A DNA stretch of 64,000 nucleotides, taken from contig NZ_JACAXB010000028.1 in the NCBI RefSeq assembly GCF_013391415.1, forward strand, positions 56,743-120,742, written 5' to 3'. Positions 45,481 to 56,064 of the stretch are shown here, in pieces. This DNA is from Aquitalea sp. LB_tupeE (GTDB lineage: Bacteria; Pseudomonadota; Gammaproteobacteria; Burkholderiales; Chromobacteriaceae). The position numbers and the translations under genes are program-made. Numbering within the stretch: position 1 is the stretch's first letter; every line of letters starts with the position of its first letter. Under the pieces are notes generated by a model, which saw only the letters and a list, made by a program, of their open reading frames with translations, was not told the DNA's origin and ran no database searches.

Positions 45481-45837
45481 ATGCCACGCGTTAAACGCGG
45501 TGTAACCGCACGTGCTCGTCACAAGAAAATCCTTGCCCTGGCGAAAGGCTATCGCGGCCGTCGCAAGAACGTCTATCGCATCGCCAAACAGGCGGTGATG
45601 AAGGCCGGTCAATACGCATACCGCGACCGTCGTCAGAAAAAGCGTCAGTTCCGTCAGCTGTGGATTGCCCGTATCAACGCCGCTGCGCGTGAAAACGGTC
45701 TGCCGTACAGCAAGTTCATGAACGGCCTGAAGAAAGCCGCCATCGAAATCGACCGTAAGGTCCTGGCCGACCTGGCCGTGTTCGACAAGGCTGCCTTTGC
45801 TCAGATCGTTGAAAAGGCGAAAGCTAGCCTCGCTTGA
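45481..45837 (+). CDS. rplT: 50S ribosomal protein L20 (bL20)
   Basis: 118 residues. [83 protein letters not shown] is the bL20 signature. It assembles early on 23S rRNA and typically represses its own operon. AAGGAG before ATG. Ends at a terminator. Confidence 0.98.
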   Translation: MPRVKRGVTARARHKKILALAKGYRGRRKNVYRIAKQAVMKAGQYAYRDRRQKKRQFRQLWIARINAAARENGLPYSKFMNGLKKAAIEIDRKVLADLAVFDKAAFAQIVEKAKASLA

Positions 45838-45849
45838 TAGCAAGACTGT

Positions 45850-45880
45850 AAAAGGGGAGGCTGATGCCTCCCTTTTTTTT
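45850..45880 (+). terminator. Terminator after rplT
   Basis: AAAGGGGAGGC/GCCTCCCTTT stem with a TGAT loop and T8. The T tract is also read as Phe codons by a short ORF (see next entry). Confidence 0.85.
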
Positions 45881-45893
45881 CATTTGCTTGTAG
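45864..45893 (+). CDS. Possible Phe-rich leader peptide of pheST (9 residues)
   Basis: GGGGAGG three bases before ATG opens M-P-P-F-F-F-I-C-L and a TAG stop. It is followed 18 bp later by a second terminator before pheS. The arrangement resembles pheM attenuation in E. coli, where stalling at Phe codons relieves termination. It overlaps the rplT terminator, so it may instead be a by-product of the T-run. Confidence 0.3.
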   Translation: MPPFFFICL

Positions 45894-45911
45894 TAACGAT
45901 GTTGCAAGAGC

Positions 45912-45947
45912 GTTGACCAGACTGCCATGAGTGTGGTCAGCCTTTTT
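45912..45947 (+). terminator. Terminator/attenuator upstream of pheS
   Basis: GTTGACCA pairs with TGGTCAGC (one G-T), with a further 3-bp inner stem and 6-nt loop, followed by TTTTT. It sits 100 bp before pheS with no gene of its own to terminate, which favours an attenuator role. Confidence 0.55.
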
Positions 45948-46041
45948 GTTCCGGTCTGCCGGTTGGTGCAGGGTGCCGCTGATGTCATGCAACGGTTGCC
46001 ACATCGCCGGCCGACAGGCCGGAAAGACGCATACGGTGTGA

Positions 46042-47031
<990 letters not shown>

Positions 47032-47050
47032 GCGCAGGTAGGGATAAAGA

Positions 47051-49423
47051 ATGCAATTCTCCGAACATTGGCTGAGAAACTGGGTTAATCCTTCCCTTTC
47101 CAGCGAGGAACTGTCCTACCTGCTGACCATGGCGGGTCTGGAAGTGGAAGAAACCACCGCCGCTGCGCCGGCGTTTACCGGCGTGGTGATTGGCGAGGTC
47201 AAGGAATGCGTCAAGCACGAAAACGCTGACCGCCTGCGCGTGACCAAGGTGGACGTCGGTACTGGCGAACTAGTGCAAATTGTCTGTGGCGCACCGAACG
47301 TGGCTGTCGGTGTGCGTGTGCCGTGCGCACTGCCAGGCGCGGTATTGCCGGGCGACTTCAAGATCAAGCCCACCAAGATGCGTGGCGTGGAGTCCGGCGG
47401 CATGCTGTGTTCCGGCAAGGAACTGGGCGTACCCGAAGATGTGGATGGCCTGATGCTGCTGCCGGCTGATGCGCCTGTAGGCCAGAACATCCGCGACTAT
47501 CTGGGTCTGGACGATCAGCTGTTCACGCTGAAAATCACGCCTAACCGTGCTGACTGCCTGTCGATCAAGGGTATCGCCCGCGAAGTAGCCGCGCTGACCG
47601 GTGCTGCACTACAAGCACAAACCATTACTGCCATCGCACCGCAAATCGATGACGTGGTACCGGTGGCTATTGCTGCCCCGCAAGCCTGCGGTCGCTATAT
47701 CGGCCGCGTGATCCGTAATGTCAATGCCGCTGCGCCGACCCCGGACTGGATGAAGCGCCGTCTGGAGCGTTCCGGTCTGCGTTCCATTTCCGCCATCGTT
47801 GATGTCACCAATTATGTGTTGCTGGAACAAGGCCAGCCGATGCACGCCTTTGATCTGGCCAAGCTTGACGGCGGTATCACCGTGCGTATGGCCAAGGCGG
47901 GCGAGCAGCTGCTGTGCCTGAACGAAAAAACCGTCACCCTGGCCGAAGACAATCTGGTGATTGCCGATAACGCCAAGGTACTGGCCATTGCCGGTATCAT
48001 GGGTGGTGAGAAAAGCGGTGTCACCACCGCCAGCACTGACATCATGCTGGAAAGTGCCTTCTTTGCTCCGGCAGCCATTGCAGGCAAGGCCCGCGCCTGG
48101 GGTTTCGGTTCCGACTCTTCTTTCCGCTTCGAGCGCGGTGTGGATTTCGAACTGCAACGTGACGCAATGGAACGTGCCACCGAACTGGTACTGTCCATCT
48201 GCGGTGGTGAGGCTGGCCCGCTCAACGAGCAAGTTGCCGAACTGCCGGTCCGCAAGGGCGTGAAAGTGCGCACCGCACGCGTGGCACGGCTGCTGGGTAT
48301 TACCCTGTCGACCGAGCAGATTGCTACCATCCTCACCCGTCTGGGTCTGGTGTTCGATACGCTGGAAGATGGCTTTCTGGTGCATGCACCGTCTTTCCGC
48401 TACGACATCGAGATCGAAGAAGACCTGATCGAGGAAGTGGCCCGTGTACACGGTTACGATGCCATCCCTTACGAAGCCCCGGCTGCCCGCCTGCGCATGC
48501 TGGCGCTGCCGGAAGAGCGTCGCCCGCGTGAAGACATCCGCCATTTCCTGGCTGGCCGTGACTACCAGGAAGTAGTCAGCTACGCCTTTGTCGAAGAGGT
48601 CTGGGAGCGTGACTTTGCCGGCAATGCCGACCCGGTACGCCTGATCAATCCGATTGCCTCGCAGATGAGCGTGATGCGCTCGTCCCTGATCGGTGGCCTG
48701 GTCAATGTGCTGCAAGGCAACCTAAATCGTAAACAGCCGCGAGTGCGGGTGTTTGAAGTGGCCCGCGTGTTCGGCAAGAATGCTGCCGGCAAGGCCGACG
48801 AAACCACCCAGCCGGAAAAAGTGGCAGGCCTTGCCTGGGGCCCGCGCGTTGCCGAGCAATGGGGTGCCAAGGCCGAGCGCATCGACTTTTACGATGTAAA
48901 AGCCGATGTGGAAGCCCTGCTGCTGCCAGCCCAAGCCAGCTTCACCAAGGCCGCACACCCGGCCTTCCACCCCGGCCGTTGTGCCGAGATCAGCCTGAAC
49001 GGCAAGGTGATTGGCGTGATGGGCGAGCTGCATCCCAAGTGGGCACAGCAATACGGCCTGCCTACACCGCCGGTGCTGTTTGAACTGGATCTGGCTGCTG
49101 TCGAACAGCGCACTGCCACCAAGGCGCAGCTGGTGAGCAAGTTGCAGCCGGTACGCCGCGATCTGGCGCTGGTGGTTGACGAGCAGGTAACGGTTGCTGC
49201 TATGCTGGATACTTTCCGTCAACATGCATCCGCGTTGGTGAAGGAAGTGGCCCTGTTCGATGTCTATCGCGGCAAGGGTGTGGAAGAAGGTAAGAAGAGC
49301 CTGGCCTTCCGTGTGGTGTTGCAGGACGACGCCCGCACCCTGACTGATGAAGATGTCGAGCCGGCCATTCAGAAGCTGCTGGATGCTGTTGCAAACGCGC
49401 ATGCAGCCCAGTTGCGTCTGTAA
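47051..49423 (+). CDS. pheT: Phenylalanyl-tRNA synthetase beta subunit
   Basis: 790 residues. N-terminal MQFSEHWLRNWVNPSLSSEELSYLLTMAGLEVE, tRNA-binding OB domain (CVKHENADRLRVTKVDVGTGELVQIVCGAPNVAVGVRVPCALPGAVLPG), B3/B4 editing region (TPNRADCLSIKGIAREVAALTG; FRFERGVDFEL), B5 domain and C-terminal ferredoxin-like anticodon domain (SKLQPVRRDLALVVDEQVTVAAML). It supplies tRNA binding and editing for PheRS. Co-transcribed with pheS and ihfA. Confidence 0.98.
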   Translation: MQFSEHWLRNWVNPSLSSEELSYLLTMAGLEVEETTAAAPAFTGVVIGEVKECVKHENADRLRVTKVDVGTGELVQIVCGAPNVAVGVRVPCALPGAVLPGDFKIKPTKMRGVESGGMLCSGKELGVPEDVDGLMLLPADAPVGQNIRDYLGLDDQLFTLKITPNRADCLSIKGIAREVAALTGAALQAQTITAIAPQIDDVVPVAIAAPQACGRYIGRVIRNVNAAAPTPDWMKRRLERSGLRSISAIVDVTNYVLLEQGQPMHAFDLAKLDGGITVRMAKAGEQLLCLNEKTVTLAEDNLVIADNAKVLAIAGIMGGEKSGVTTASTDIMLESAFFAPAAIAGKARAWGFGSDSSFRFERGVDFELQRDAMERATELVLSICGGEAGPLNEQVAELPVRKGVKVRTARVARLLGITLSTEQIATILTRLGLVFDTLEDGFLVHAPSFRYDIEIEEDLIEEVARVHGYDAIPYEAPAARLRMLALPEERRPREDIRHFLAGRDYQEVVSYAFVEEVWERDFAGNADPVRLINPIASQMSVMRSSLIGGLVNVLQGNLNRKQPRVRVFEVARVFGKNAAGKADETTQPEKVAGLAWGPRVAEQWGAKAERIDFYDVKADVEALLLPAQASFTKAAHPAFHPGRCAEISLNGKVIGVMGELHPKWAQQYGLPTPPVLFELDLAAVEQRTATKAQLVSKLQPVRRDLALVVDEQVTVAAMLDTFRQHASALVKEVALFDVYRGKGVEEGKKSLAFRVVLQDDARTLTDEDVEPAIQKLLDAVANAHAAQLRL

Positions 49424-49494
49424 GCCATTATTGCCGGAAGGCGTGGCATAATGTCCGCCTTCCATCTGTATATTCAAGAAGTTAAGGGGTAGTC

Positions 49495-49797
49495 ATGACT
49501 TTGACCAAGGCTGAGTTGGCCGACCTGTTGTTTGACCAGGTAGGTCTGAACAAGCGTGAAGCCAAGGACATGGTTGAAACGTTTTTTGAGGAAATCCGTA
49601 TCGCACTGGAAGCAGGCGATTCGGTAAAGCTGTCCGGATTTGGTAATTTCCAGCTGCGCGACAAGCCGCAGCGTCCGGGCCGCAATCCCAAGACTGGGGA
49701 AGAGATTCCCATCACGGCACGCCGCGTGGTGACCTTCCACGCCAGTCAGAAACTCAAAGGAATGGTTGAGCAATACCATGCTAACAAGCAAGGCTGA
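49495..49797 (+). CDS. ihfA: Integration host factor alpha subunit
   Basis: 100 residues. [88 protein letters not shown] is typical IHF-alpha, with the [11 protein letters not shown]-bending arm and its Pro. It forms a heterodimer with IHF-beta and bends DNA at specific sites. Follows pheT, as in most proteobacteria. Confidence 0.97.
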   Translation: MTLTKAELADLLFDQVGLNKREAKDMVETFFEEIRIALEAGDSVKLSGFGNFQLRDKPQRPGRNPKTGEEIPITARRVVTFHASQKLKGMVEQYHANKQG

Positions 49798-50131
49798 TTT
49801 GCCGGCAATCCCGTCCAAGCGCTACTTCACCATCAGCGAAGTGAGCGAGCTGACCGGGGTGAAGCCGCATGTGCTGCGTTACTGGGAGCAAGAATTCTCC
49901 CAGTTGCGCCTGGTCAAGCGTCGTGGCAATCGTCGTTATTACCAGCATCACGAGGTATTGCTGGTGCGTCGTATTCGCGGCTTGCTGTACGATGATGGTT
50001 TCACCATTCAAGGTGCGCGTCAGCGCTTGGGTGCGGGTGGTGAAATGGAGCGCCCGATTACTGCTCAGGAAGTACGCGCTGAATTGGAAGCCATTCTGAA
50101 TTGGTTGGATTCAGGTATTGGCAAACAGTAA
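49778..50131 (+). CDS. MerR-family transcriptional regulator downstream of ihfA
   Basis: 117 residues from ATG 49778, overlapping the ihfA end by 20 bp. MerR HTH at 16-60 ([69 protein letters not shown]). The C-terminal part is short, with no metal-binding cysteines, so this is the small MerR type conserved next to ihfA in many proteobacteria. Its targets are unknown. Translation is probably coupled to ihfA. Confidence 0.9.
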   Translation: MLTSKADLPAIPSKRYFTISEVSELTGVKPHVLRYWEQEFSQLRLVKRRGNRRYYQHHEVLLVRRIRGLLYDDGFTIQGARQRLGAGGEMERPITAQEVRAELEAILNWLDSGIGKQ

Positions 50132-50146
50132 ATAAACAGCTACAAT
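50118..50146 (+). promoter_or_regulatory. Promoter of tRNA-Pro
   Basis: TTGGCA, a 17-bp spacer and TACAAT, ending 15 bp before the tRNA. The boxes overlap the end of the merR gene. Confidence 0.65.
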
Positions 50147-50161
50147 GTGTTTCTCTTGAGT

Positions 50162-50238
50162 CGGGGTGTAGCGCAGCCTGGTAGCGCACCTGCATGGGGT
50201 GCAGGGGGTCGGAAGTTCGAATCTTCTCACCCCGACCA
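50162..50238 (+). tRNA. tRNA-Pro (anticodon GGG)
   Basis: 77 nt: acceptor CGGGGTG/CACCCCG, anticodon stem CCTGC/GCAGG with loop ATGGGGT, T-loop TTCGAAT and encoded ACCA end. Confidence 0.97.
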
Positions 50239-50265
50239 CAAGACTAAATCAGTACACATATCATT

Positions 50266-50293
50266 AAAGCCACCAATATAAGGTGGCTTTTTT
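50266..50293 (+). terminator. Terminator after tRNA-Pro
   Basis: AAAGCCACC/GGTGGCTTT stem, 7-nt AT-rich loop, followed by TTT. Confidence 0.85.
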
Positions 50294-50351
50294 GTTGCCT
50301 GCGCAAAATGCGCTGCGTGATATTGGTATTTACAGGCAATATACAAATATG

Positions 50352-50380
50352 AAAGCCACCCGATTAAAGGTGGCTTTTTT
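50352..50380 (+). terminator. Second, near-identical terminator
   Basis: The same AAAGCCACC/GGTGGCTTT stem recurs 86 bp downstream with an 8-nt loop (CGATTAAA) and T6. No gene lies between the two copies. Confidence 0.75.
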
Positions 50381-50495
50381 CATGCGCATTCAGCCAATAT
50401 GCTGCAACATGGTGATAATTTTGCCACAGCCATGGCCATCAAGCCCTGACAGAATACTGGCTAAACAACGAGGCTGATCTGTGCAGCCAGCCCGA

Positions 50496-50819
50496 TCAGA
50501 GCGCGCTCTTGATCTTTTGCCACATGGTTTTTTCTTTGTTTACCTTGCAGTACTCGTCAATTTGCGGGCGGATTTTTTCTACGTCGGCAATGACTTCAGT
50601 CGCTGTAACCTTGCCATTCTTATGCTTGCTGATTTCATAACCAAGAATGATGGGCCTGTCGGTTTCCTTTATCACGAGATAGTCGTTGCAAGTAATTGCG
50701 TATTTGGCATTTGACTTGCTGCCAGATGCATTCTGTTTGCCAGTACCACTGCTGGCAACAGCAAATGCGGAACTGCCAAGTAATGCGATCAGGGCCATGA
50801 TTTTCAGTTTTGCAGGCAT
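50496..50819 (-). CDS. HdeA/HdeB-like small periplasmic protein
   Basis: 107 residues. Signal peptide MPAKLKIMALIALLGSSAFAVA, then a Ser/Gly/Asn linker and a domain of about 65 residues with two cysteines: ITCNDYLVIKETDRPIILGYEISKHKNGKVTATEVIADVEKIRPQIDEYCKVNKEKTMWQKIKSAL. The TCxDYL...YCKxN pattern fits the acid-stress chaperone family HdeA/HdeB, whose members protect periplasmic proteins at low pH through one disulfide. AAGGAG before ATG. The gene stands alone between the tRNA-Pro terminators and a response regulator. Assignment is from pattern only. Confidence 0.7.
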   Translation of the reverse strand: MPAKLKIMALIALLGSSAFAVASSGTGKQNASGSKSNAKYAITCNDYLVIKETDRPIILGYEISKHKNGKVTATEVIADVEKIRPQIDEYCKVNKEKTMWQKIKSAL

Positions 50820-51171
50820 GCTTTGACTCCTTGGTGATGATCATCCCCGAAACAAAAGAAAAGTGTTTGGGGTGAGGCCATCCTCCAGTTATGTAATTTT
50901 TCGGTCAAGGCAAGCTGTCGTGGATATTTCGTTTCTGCTTGATGAGTTTTCTTTGATTCGCTGAGATTAATCAGTGATGATGGTGGCAATGCGTCTATGT
51001 ATTTGAATTTATTGCCATTGCTATCGAGATTGTCAACAGGATGAAGCTGTCTGGTGTTTAGGGTTGGGCCCGCAAGAATGGTGTGGAGGGACTGAACCCG
51101 GCACTTTCGGGTTAAGCGCAAGAAGTCTGGTACAAGCGCTGGTGCGCGTGGAGCAAACTGTGTCTTGTGAG
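50820..51171. other. 352-bp AT-richer gap
   Basis: No gene or known RNA was recognised. It contains the presumed promoter of the HdeA-like gene and a small hairpin AACCCG/CGGGTT at 51095-51113 without a T-run. Confidence 0.4.
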
Positions 51172-51834
51172 TTATCCACTCAATACAGGCCCGGCCTTGA
51201 TGACGGCCTGAGTCCGGCTATTGACCTCAAGCTTGCGCAAGATGGCCGATACATGCGCCTTGACGGTGCTTTCTGCAATATTCAACTCAATCGCCACAAT
51301 TTTGTTGGGTTTGCCGGCAATAATGGCTTCCAGCACACAGCGTTCTTGTTTGGTCAGGCTGGCAATGCGGTTGCGCATGGCTTGTTGTTCGACAGACAAG
51401 GGCAATGGGGTCGGGCTGTTGGTGTCGTGTCCGGCCAATTGTTCTGGCTGGTAGATTTCCCCGTCTTCGGCAATGCGGCGTACTGCATCCGCCATTTGTT
51501 GCCGTGGTGTGGATTTGGGGATGAAGCCACACACGCCCAGCTGCAATGCCGCTGCGACCACTTCGCTGCGTTCATCCGCTGACACAATCACCAGTGGCAC
51601 CACCGGCGCGCTTTGGCGCAACAAGGCAACGCCTTGCAGGCCGAACATGCCCGGCATGTTAAGGTCCAGCAGCGCCAGCTCAAGCGTGTCGTCGTGAATG
51701 GCAGCCTGGACTTCTGCCAGTGAAGTGCACTCGATCAGCCGCACCGAACGGCCAAACGCATCCAGCACAACATCTTTCAACGCTTCGCGAAACAGCGGAT
51801 GATCATCAGCGATCAGAATACTCATTTCCATCAT
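51172..51834 (-). CDS. NarL/LuxR-type response regulator (ErbR/AgmR-like)
   Basis: 220 residues from ATG 51834 (other ATGs at 51831 and 51825 are possible). Receiver domain 4-125: MSILIADDHPLF (acidic pocket), LALLDLNMPG (phosphoacceptor Asp), VIVSADE and FIPKST (Lys). C-terminal LuxR HTH: LTKQERCVLEAIIAGKPNKIVAIELNIAESTVKAHVSAILRKLEVNSRTQAV. It is divergent from the FIST-kinase genes. In Pseudomonas a similar regulator (AgmR/ErbR) controls ethanol oxidation together with an ErcS-type kinase; the aldehyde dehydrogenase nearby supports the parallel. Confidence 0.9.
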   Translation of the reverse strand: MMEMSILIADDHPLFREALKDVVLDAFGRSVRLIECTSLAEVQAAIHDDTLELALLDLNMPGMFGLQGVALLRQSAPVVPLVIVSADERSEVVAAALQLGVCGFIPKSTPRQQMADAVRRIAEDGEIYQPEQLAGHDTNSPTPLPLSVEQQAMRNRIASLTKQERCVLEAIIAGKPNKIVAIELNIAESTVKAHVSAILRKLEVNSRTQAVIKAGPVLSG

Positions 51835-52168
51835 GGCCCCAACGCGTGAGTCAAGCTGACTGATTCGGCCAGCGAACAAGACTATAGCCTGAAATGCACA
51901 ATGCTGGCAGCATGGCTTTTGGTGGTAAAGGTGGATTGAGTGCTTGTGTGCAGTCTTCTGGCTGTTATCTTGCTATCGATTCGAGTTTGGCAATGGGGAG
52001 AGGCTGCGCGCTAGAATGCATGGCCTGTGTGGCTATTCAAACCGGTGTCTGCCAGGCTGCCTGACAGTGTTGATGATGCCTGACCATGTAACAAAAGTAG
52101 AAGCCAGCACAGATTGGCTGACACAGAACAGGGCTGTTCAGCCAACTGCGCAGCCTGGTGGAGACAAG
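51835..52168. other. 334-bp divergent promoter region
   Basis: It separates the response regulator (minus) from the FIST gene (plus). In-frame upstream codons of the FIST frame are present, but no ribosome-binding site or family sequence supports extension. No clear promoter boxes were recognised. Confidence 0.35.
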
Positions 52169-53332
52169 ATGAAGCAGCCTTTGGTGCTGCTGGGTAGCAC
52201 TCAGCAGCAAGACCCGGCGCAGGCCGCGGCAGAATTGTTCGCGCAGCTGTATCAGCCATCACTGGCTTTGGTATTGCTGTTTATTTCGCCAGCCTATGAC
52301 CTTTCCTTGCTGGCCCAGGCGCTACAAGGCCATTTTGGTGATGCCTTGGTGGTGGGTTGTACCACGGCTGGCGAGATCGGCTGCCATGGGTATCAGCAGG
52401 GCAGTATCAGTGGGGTCAGTTTTGCCGAGCCCGATTTCTTTGCCGTTGCGGCCAGGCTGGACCAGCTGCATGACTTCGAGCTGGCGGATGCTTTTGAAGC
52501 GGTAATGACGGCCCGGCATGAGCTGGCACGCAAGAGTGGCTCCGCAATCGACCGCAACAGCTTTGCCCTGATGCTGATTGATGGGCTGGCTGCCTGTGAG
52601 GAACGCGTCGCCAGCCGGCTTTCCTCTGCCCTGGGGCATATCCCGCTGCTGGGTGGATCGGCCGGTGACAATATGCGCTTCGAAAACACGGCGGTTTTGC
52701 TGGATGGCCGTTTTCATACCCAGTCTGCTGTCTTTGTCATGGTGGCCAGCCGCCATCCTTTTGAGATGTTCAAGTCCGAGCATGCGGCACGTAGTGGTGA
52801 ACGCATGGTGATTACCGAAGCAGATGCCGATAGCCGTCTGGTTACCGAGATCAATGCCGAGCCGGCGGCGGCGGAGTACTGTCGTACCTTGGGCCTGGAC
52901 CCGGAGCAACTGGATGCCAATACCTTTGCCGCCCACCCGCTGGTCCTGCAAGTGGGTGGCGTGCCGTATGTGCGCTCCATCCAGCGGGTGAATCCTGATT
53001 TGTCATTGTCTTTTTTCTGTAGTGTGGATGAGGGCGTGGTGTTATCGGGCACACAGGCGCAGGACCTGGTGGCCAGCCTGGATAAAACCTTTGCCCGCGT
53101 TCGCCAGCAGCTGGGGCCATTGCAGGTCGTGCTGGGGTGTGACTGCGTATTGCGCCGCATCATGATCAGCAATACCGCTGCACAAAGTCGTCTCTCCAGC
53201 TTGCTGGTGCAGAATCGGGTAGTGGGCTTCAATACCTATGGCGAACAATTCAACGCCATGCATGTCAACCAGACCTTTACCGGCATTGCCATCGGCTATG
53301 CCGGACATCAGGGCGTGCTGCATCAGGGGTAA
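52169..53332 (+). CDS. FIST-domain sensor protein
   Basis: 387 residues from ATG 52169, chosen for GGAGA upstream. FIST N-domain: PSLALVLLFISPAYDLSLLAQALQGHFGDALVVGCTTAGEIGCHGYQQGSISGVSF; then IPLLGGSAGDNMRFENTAVLLDGRF and the FIST C-domain (PLVLQVGGVPYVRSIQRVNPDLSLSFFCSVDEGVVLSGTQ... VLGCDCVLRRIM). FIST domains are thought to bind small ligands such as amino acids. The stop is 2 bp before the kinase ATG, so the protein probably feeds a signal to that kinase. It is cytoplasmic. Confidence 0.88.
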   Translation: MKQPLVLLGSTQQQDPAQAAAELFAQLYQPSLALVLLFISPAYDLSLLAQALQGHFGDALVVGCTTAGEIGCHGYQQGSISGVSFAEPDFFAVAARLDQLHDFELADAFEAVMTARHELARKSGSAIDRNSFALMLIDGLAACEERVASRLSSALGHIPLLGGSAGDNMRFENTAVLLDGRFHTQSAVFVMVASRHPFEMFKSEHAARSGERMVITEADADSRLVTEINAEPAAAEYCRTLGLDPEQLDANTFAAHPLVLQVGGVPYVRSIQRVNPDLSLSFFCSVDEGVVLSGTQAQDLVASLDKTFARVRQQLGPLQVVLGCDCVLRRIMISNTAAQSRLSSLLVQNRVVGFNTYGEQFNAMHVNQTFTGIAIGYAGHQGVLHQG

Positions 53333-53334
53333 GC

Positions 53335-55932
53335 ATGGAACCGGCTGTCGATCTCTCCCGGGCAGATTCCGCCACGCTGCTGCAACATATCGCACAGCTG
53401 GAAAAGGACAATGCCAAACTGCGCAAGATCAATAACGCATTGATTTACCGCGTGGAAAGCGGCATGGCTGACAATGGTAATTCCTTTACCATTTTCCAGG
53501 TGTCTGCCGAGCTGGAAAAGCGCATTCAAGAGCGTACCCACGCGCTGGAGCGTGCCATCAACGACTTGAAGACCAGCAATATCGCTCTCGAAGAAGCCCG
53601 GCTGGCCGCCGAGCAGGCCAATAACCGGCTGGGTGTGGCGGTGGACACTATTGCCGACGGTTTTGCGCAATGGGACCAATACGACCGCCTGGTCCGTTTC
53701 AATCAGCGGATTGTCGAATTGTTGCCGGTCCTGCGTGGCCATGTGCGTACCGGCATGCACTTTGCAGAATATCTGGATCATCTGGCTGAGTCCGGTGCCG
53801 TGCTGGACGCCATGGGGCAGGCCGGGAGGTGGCGTGCTTTGCGTTACCGTCAGCATCAGGACAGCAATGGCAGCTATCTGGAGCCATTGAGCGACGGGCG
53901 TTGCCTGCGTATCAGTGAACGGGCGACGGCCGATGGTGGCCGGGTGGCCATTTATACCGACATCAGCGAAATCAAGCGTCAGGAGCAACTACTGCGCCAG
54001 CAAGACCAGGCTGCGCACCGCCAGTTGCTGGCCGCCACCGTCAACAGTCTGCGTCAGGGCATTGCCGTATTCGACCAGCATTCACAGCTGCTGGCCTGGA
54101 ATCATCGCTTTTGCGAATTGGCGGGCTTGCATCCGGCCACCCTGTCTATTGGGCAGGCCTTGCCGGAAGATGCCGAAATTCCGCTGCTCTGCCCGATCAG
54201 TGGCAGTTATGAGGTGGAAACCTGCCACGGGCTGGTGCTGGAGATTGAATCCTGCCCGATGCCCAATGCCGGTTTTGTGATTACCTGCAGTGATGTCACC
54301 GCACGCAAGCATGATGAACGTGCGCTACGCGAAAGTGAGTCCAAGCTCAGACTGATTACCGACGCCTTGCCGGCACTGATTTCCTATGTCGACAAAGACC
54401 AGGTTTACCGCTTTACCAACAAGGGCTATGAAGACTGGTTTGGCAAACCGGTCAACGAGATCAACGGCCATACCCTGCGCGAAGTGCTGGGGCCTGACTT
54501 GTACGACCCGCGCCGCCATTTTGTCGAGCAGGCGCTGGCTGGTGTTTCTTCTGTCTTTGAACTCAAGATGCCCGCGCCCAAACGCTCGGTCGAATATGCG
54601 CAGGCGGCGTTCATTCCTCATATTGGCGAGGACGGTGCGGTGCATGGCTTTTATGCGCTGATCCAGGACATCACGCAAACCCGGCGTGCCGAGCAGGTGC
54701 TGCAACAGGCCAAGGAAGAGCTGGAACAGAGCGTGACGGCACGTACCGTGGAATTGCGTGATGCCAATACCCAGCTGCGCGCGGCCATTGTGGCGGCAGA
54801 AGAGGCCAATCTCAGCAAAACCCGCTTCTTTGCCGCCGCCAGTCATGACCTGTTACAGCCGCTGAATGCGGCGCGCCTGTTTGTGGCCAGCCTGGCCGAG
54901 CGCGAGGGCAGTGCCGACAGCATGCGGCTGGCGCAACATGCCGCCAGCTCGCTGGAAGCGGTGGACGACCTGATCAACACCTTGTTGGAACTCTCGCGCA
55001 TTGATGCCGGTGCCTTGCAAATCACCCCCAATCACTTTCATCTGGACCAGTTGCTACGCCAGTTGAGCATCGAGTTCAGCCCCTTGGTGGCCGAGCGCGG
55101 CCTGAAACTGCGCTGCCATCCCTTGCCGGTGGTGGTGCATAGCGACTGGGTGCTGCTGGGGCGCATTCTGCGCAACTTCCTGAGCAATGCTTTGCGCTAC
55201 AGCGAACAAGGCAGTTTGCTGCTGGGGGCTCGGCGGGTGAACGACGGCGTGCTGGTGGGGGTGTGGGATCAGGGGCAGGGCATTCCGGCGGGCAAATTGT
55301 CACTGGTGTTCGAGGAATTCCAGCGTCTGGCTGAACACAGCGGTATGTGTAGCAAGGGCCTGGGCTTGGGGCTGGCCATCGTCAAGCGCCTGGCCACTCG
55401 TCTGCAGCATCGCTTGGTGGTGCAGTCGCACTATGGGCGTGGCTCCTTCTTCGGCATTGTCTTGCCATATGGTCAGGCCGAGGCTGCCAGCCTGTTTCCG
55501 CGTCAGCAAGAGCGGGTTGCCTCGCCGGGGCCGTCCGAGCTGCAAGGCCTGTCTGTGCTGCTGATTGATAATGAACCGGCCATCCTGGCCGGCATGAGCA
55601 CCTTGCTGTCCGGCTGGGGATGCCTGCCACTGGTGGCGGCAAACACGGCGCAGGCCGTGTCCTTGCTGCGCCAGCTCAGCCGCCCGCCTGACGTGATTCT
55701 GGCGGACTATCATCTGGACAACGAGGAGCGCGGGCCGCAAGCCATAGTGGCTTTGTACGAAGCATTGGGACAGCGCATTCCTGCGGCGATTATCACCGCG
55801 GACAGAACGCCCGAGGTTGCTGCGCAAATTGCCGCAGAAAGCTGGGCCATGCTCACCAAACCCGTCCGTCCGGCCCGATTGCGTGCGCTGATCGGTCATC
55901 TGGGGAGGTTGGCACAGTCCGGTGCTGACTGA
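53335..55932 (+). CDS. Hybrid sensor histidine kinase (NahK/ErcS'-like)
   Basis: 865 residues, no TM segments. N-terminal coiled coil (about 15-95: HIAQLEKDNAKLRKINNALIYRVE... ERAINDLK), PAS-like domains at ~100-215 and ~225-320, a further PAS at ~335-450 (LPALISYVDKDQVYRFTNKGYEDWFGKPVNEINGHT). HisKA has His504 in FFAAASHDLLQPLNAARLF. HATPase motifs: NFLSNALRYS, DQGQGIP, KGLGLGLAIVKRL. C-terminal receiver ~720-850 with Asp791 (VILADYHLD) and Lys in MLTKPVRP. It probably works with the FIST protein upstream and the NarL-type regulator divergent to it. Role in alcohol metabolism or biofilm control is inferred from Pseudomonas relatives. Confidence 0.9.
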   Translation: MEPAVDLSRADSATLLQHIAQLEKDNAKLRKINNALIYRVESGMADNGNSFTIFQVSAELEKRIQERTHALERAINDLKTSNIALEEARLAAEQANNRLGVAVDTIADGFAQWDQYDRLVRFNQRIVELLPVLRGHVRTGMHFAEYLDHLAESGAVLDAMGQAGRWRALRYRQHQDSNGSYLEPLSDGRCLRISERATADGGRVAIYTDISEIKRQEQLLRQQDQAAHRQLLAATVNSLRQGIAVFDQHSQLLAWNHRFCELAGLHPATLSIGQALPEDAEIPLLCPISGSYEVETCHGLVLEIESCPMPNAGFVITCSDVTARKHDERALRESESKLRLITDALPALISYVDKDQVYRFTNKGYEDWFGKPVNEINGHTLREVLGPDLYDPRRHFVEQALAGVSSVFELKMPAPKRSVEYAQAAFIPHIGEDGAVHGFYALIQDITQTRRAEQVLQQAKEELEQSVTARTVELRDANTQLRAAIVAAEEANLSKTRFFAAASHDLLQPLNAARLFVASLAEREGSADSMRLAQHAASSLEAVDDLINTLLELSRIDAGALQITPNHFHLDQLLRQLSIEFSPLVAERGLKLRCHPLPVVVHSDWVLLGRILRNFLSNALRYSEQGSLLLGARRVNDGVLVGVWDQGQGIPAGKLSLVFEEFQRLAEHSGMCSKGLGLGLAIVKRLATRLQHRLVVQSHYGRGSFFGIVLPYGQAEAASLFPRQQERVASPGPSELQGLSVLLIDNEPAILAGMSTLLSGWGCLPLVAANTAQAVSLLRQLSRPPDVILADYHLDNEERGPQAIVALYEALGQRIPAAIITADRTPEVAAQIAAESWAMLTKPVRPARLRALIGHLGRLAQSGAD

Positions 55933-56064
55933 CCTGACTGCCGGGGCGGAGCCCAGGTTTCTAAGACCAAAGTCGAATAGAGCAGGGCGGGATAATTTCG
56001 CAGAATGACTTGGCTGCCGGTAGACACGCCGGCACTCCGATTCTAATAGCCAGGAGGCAACGTC

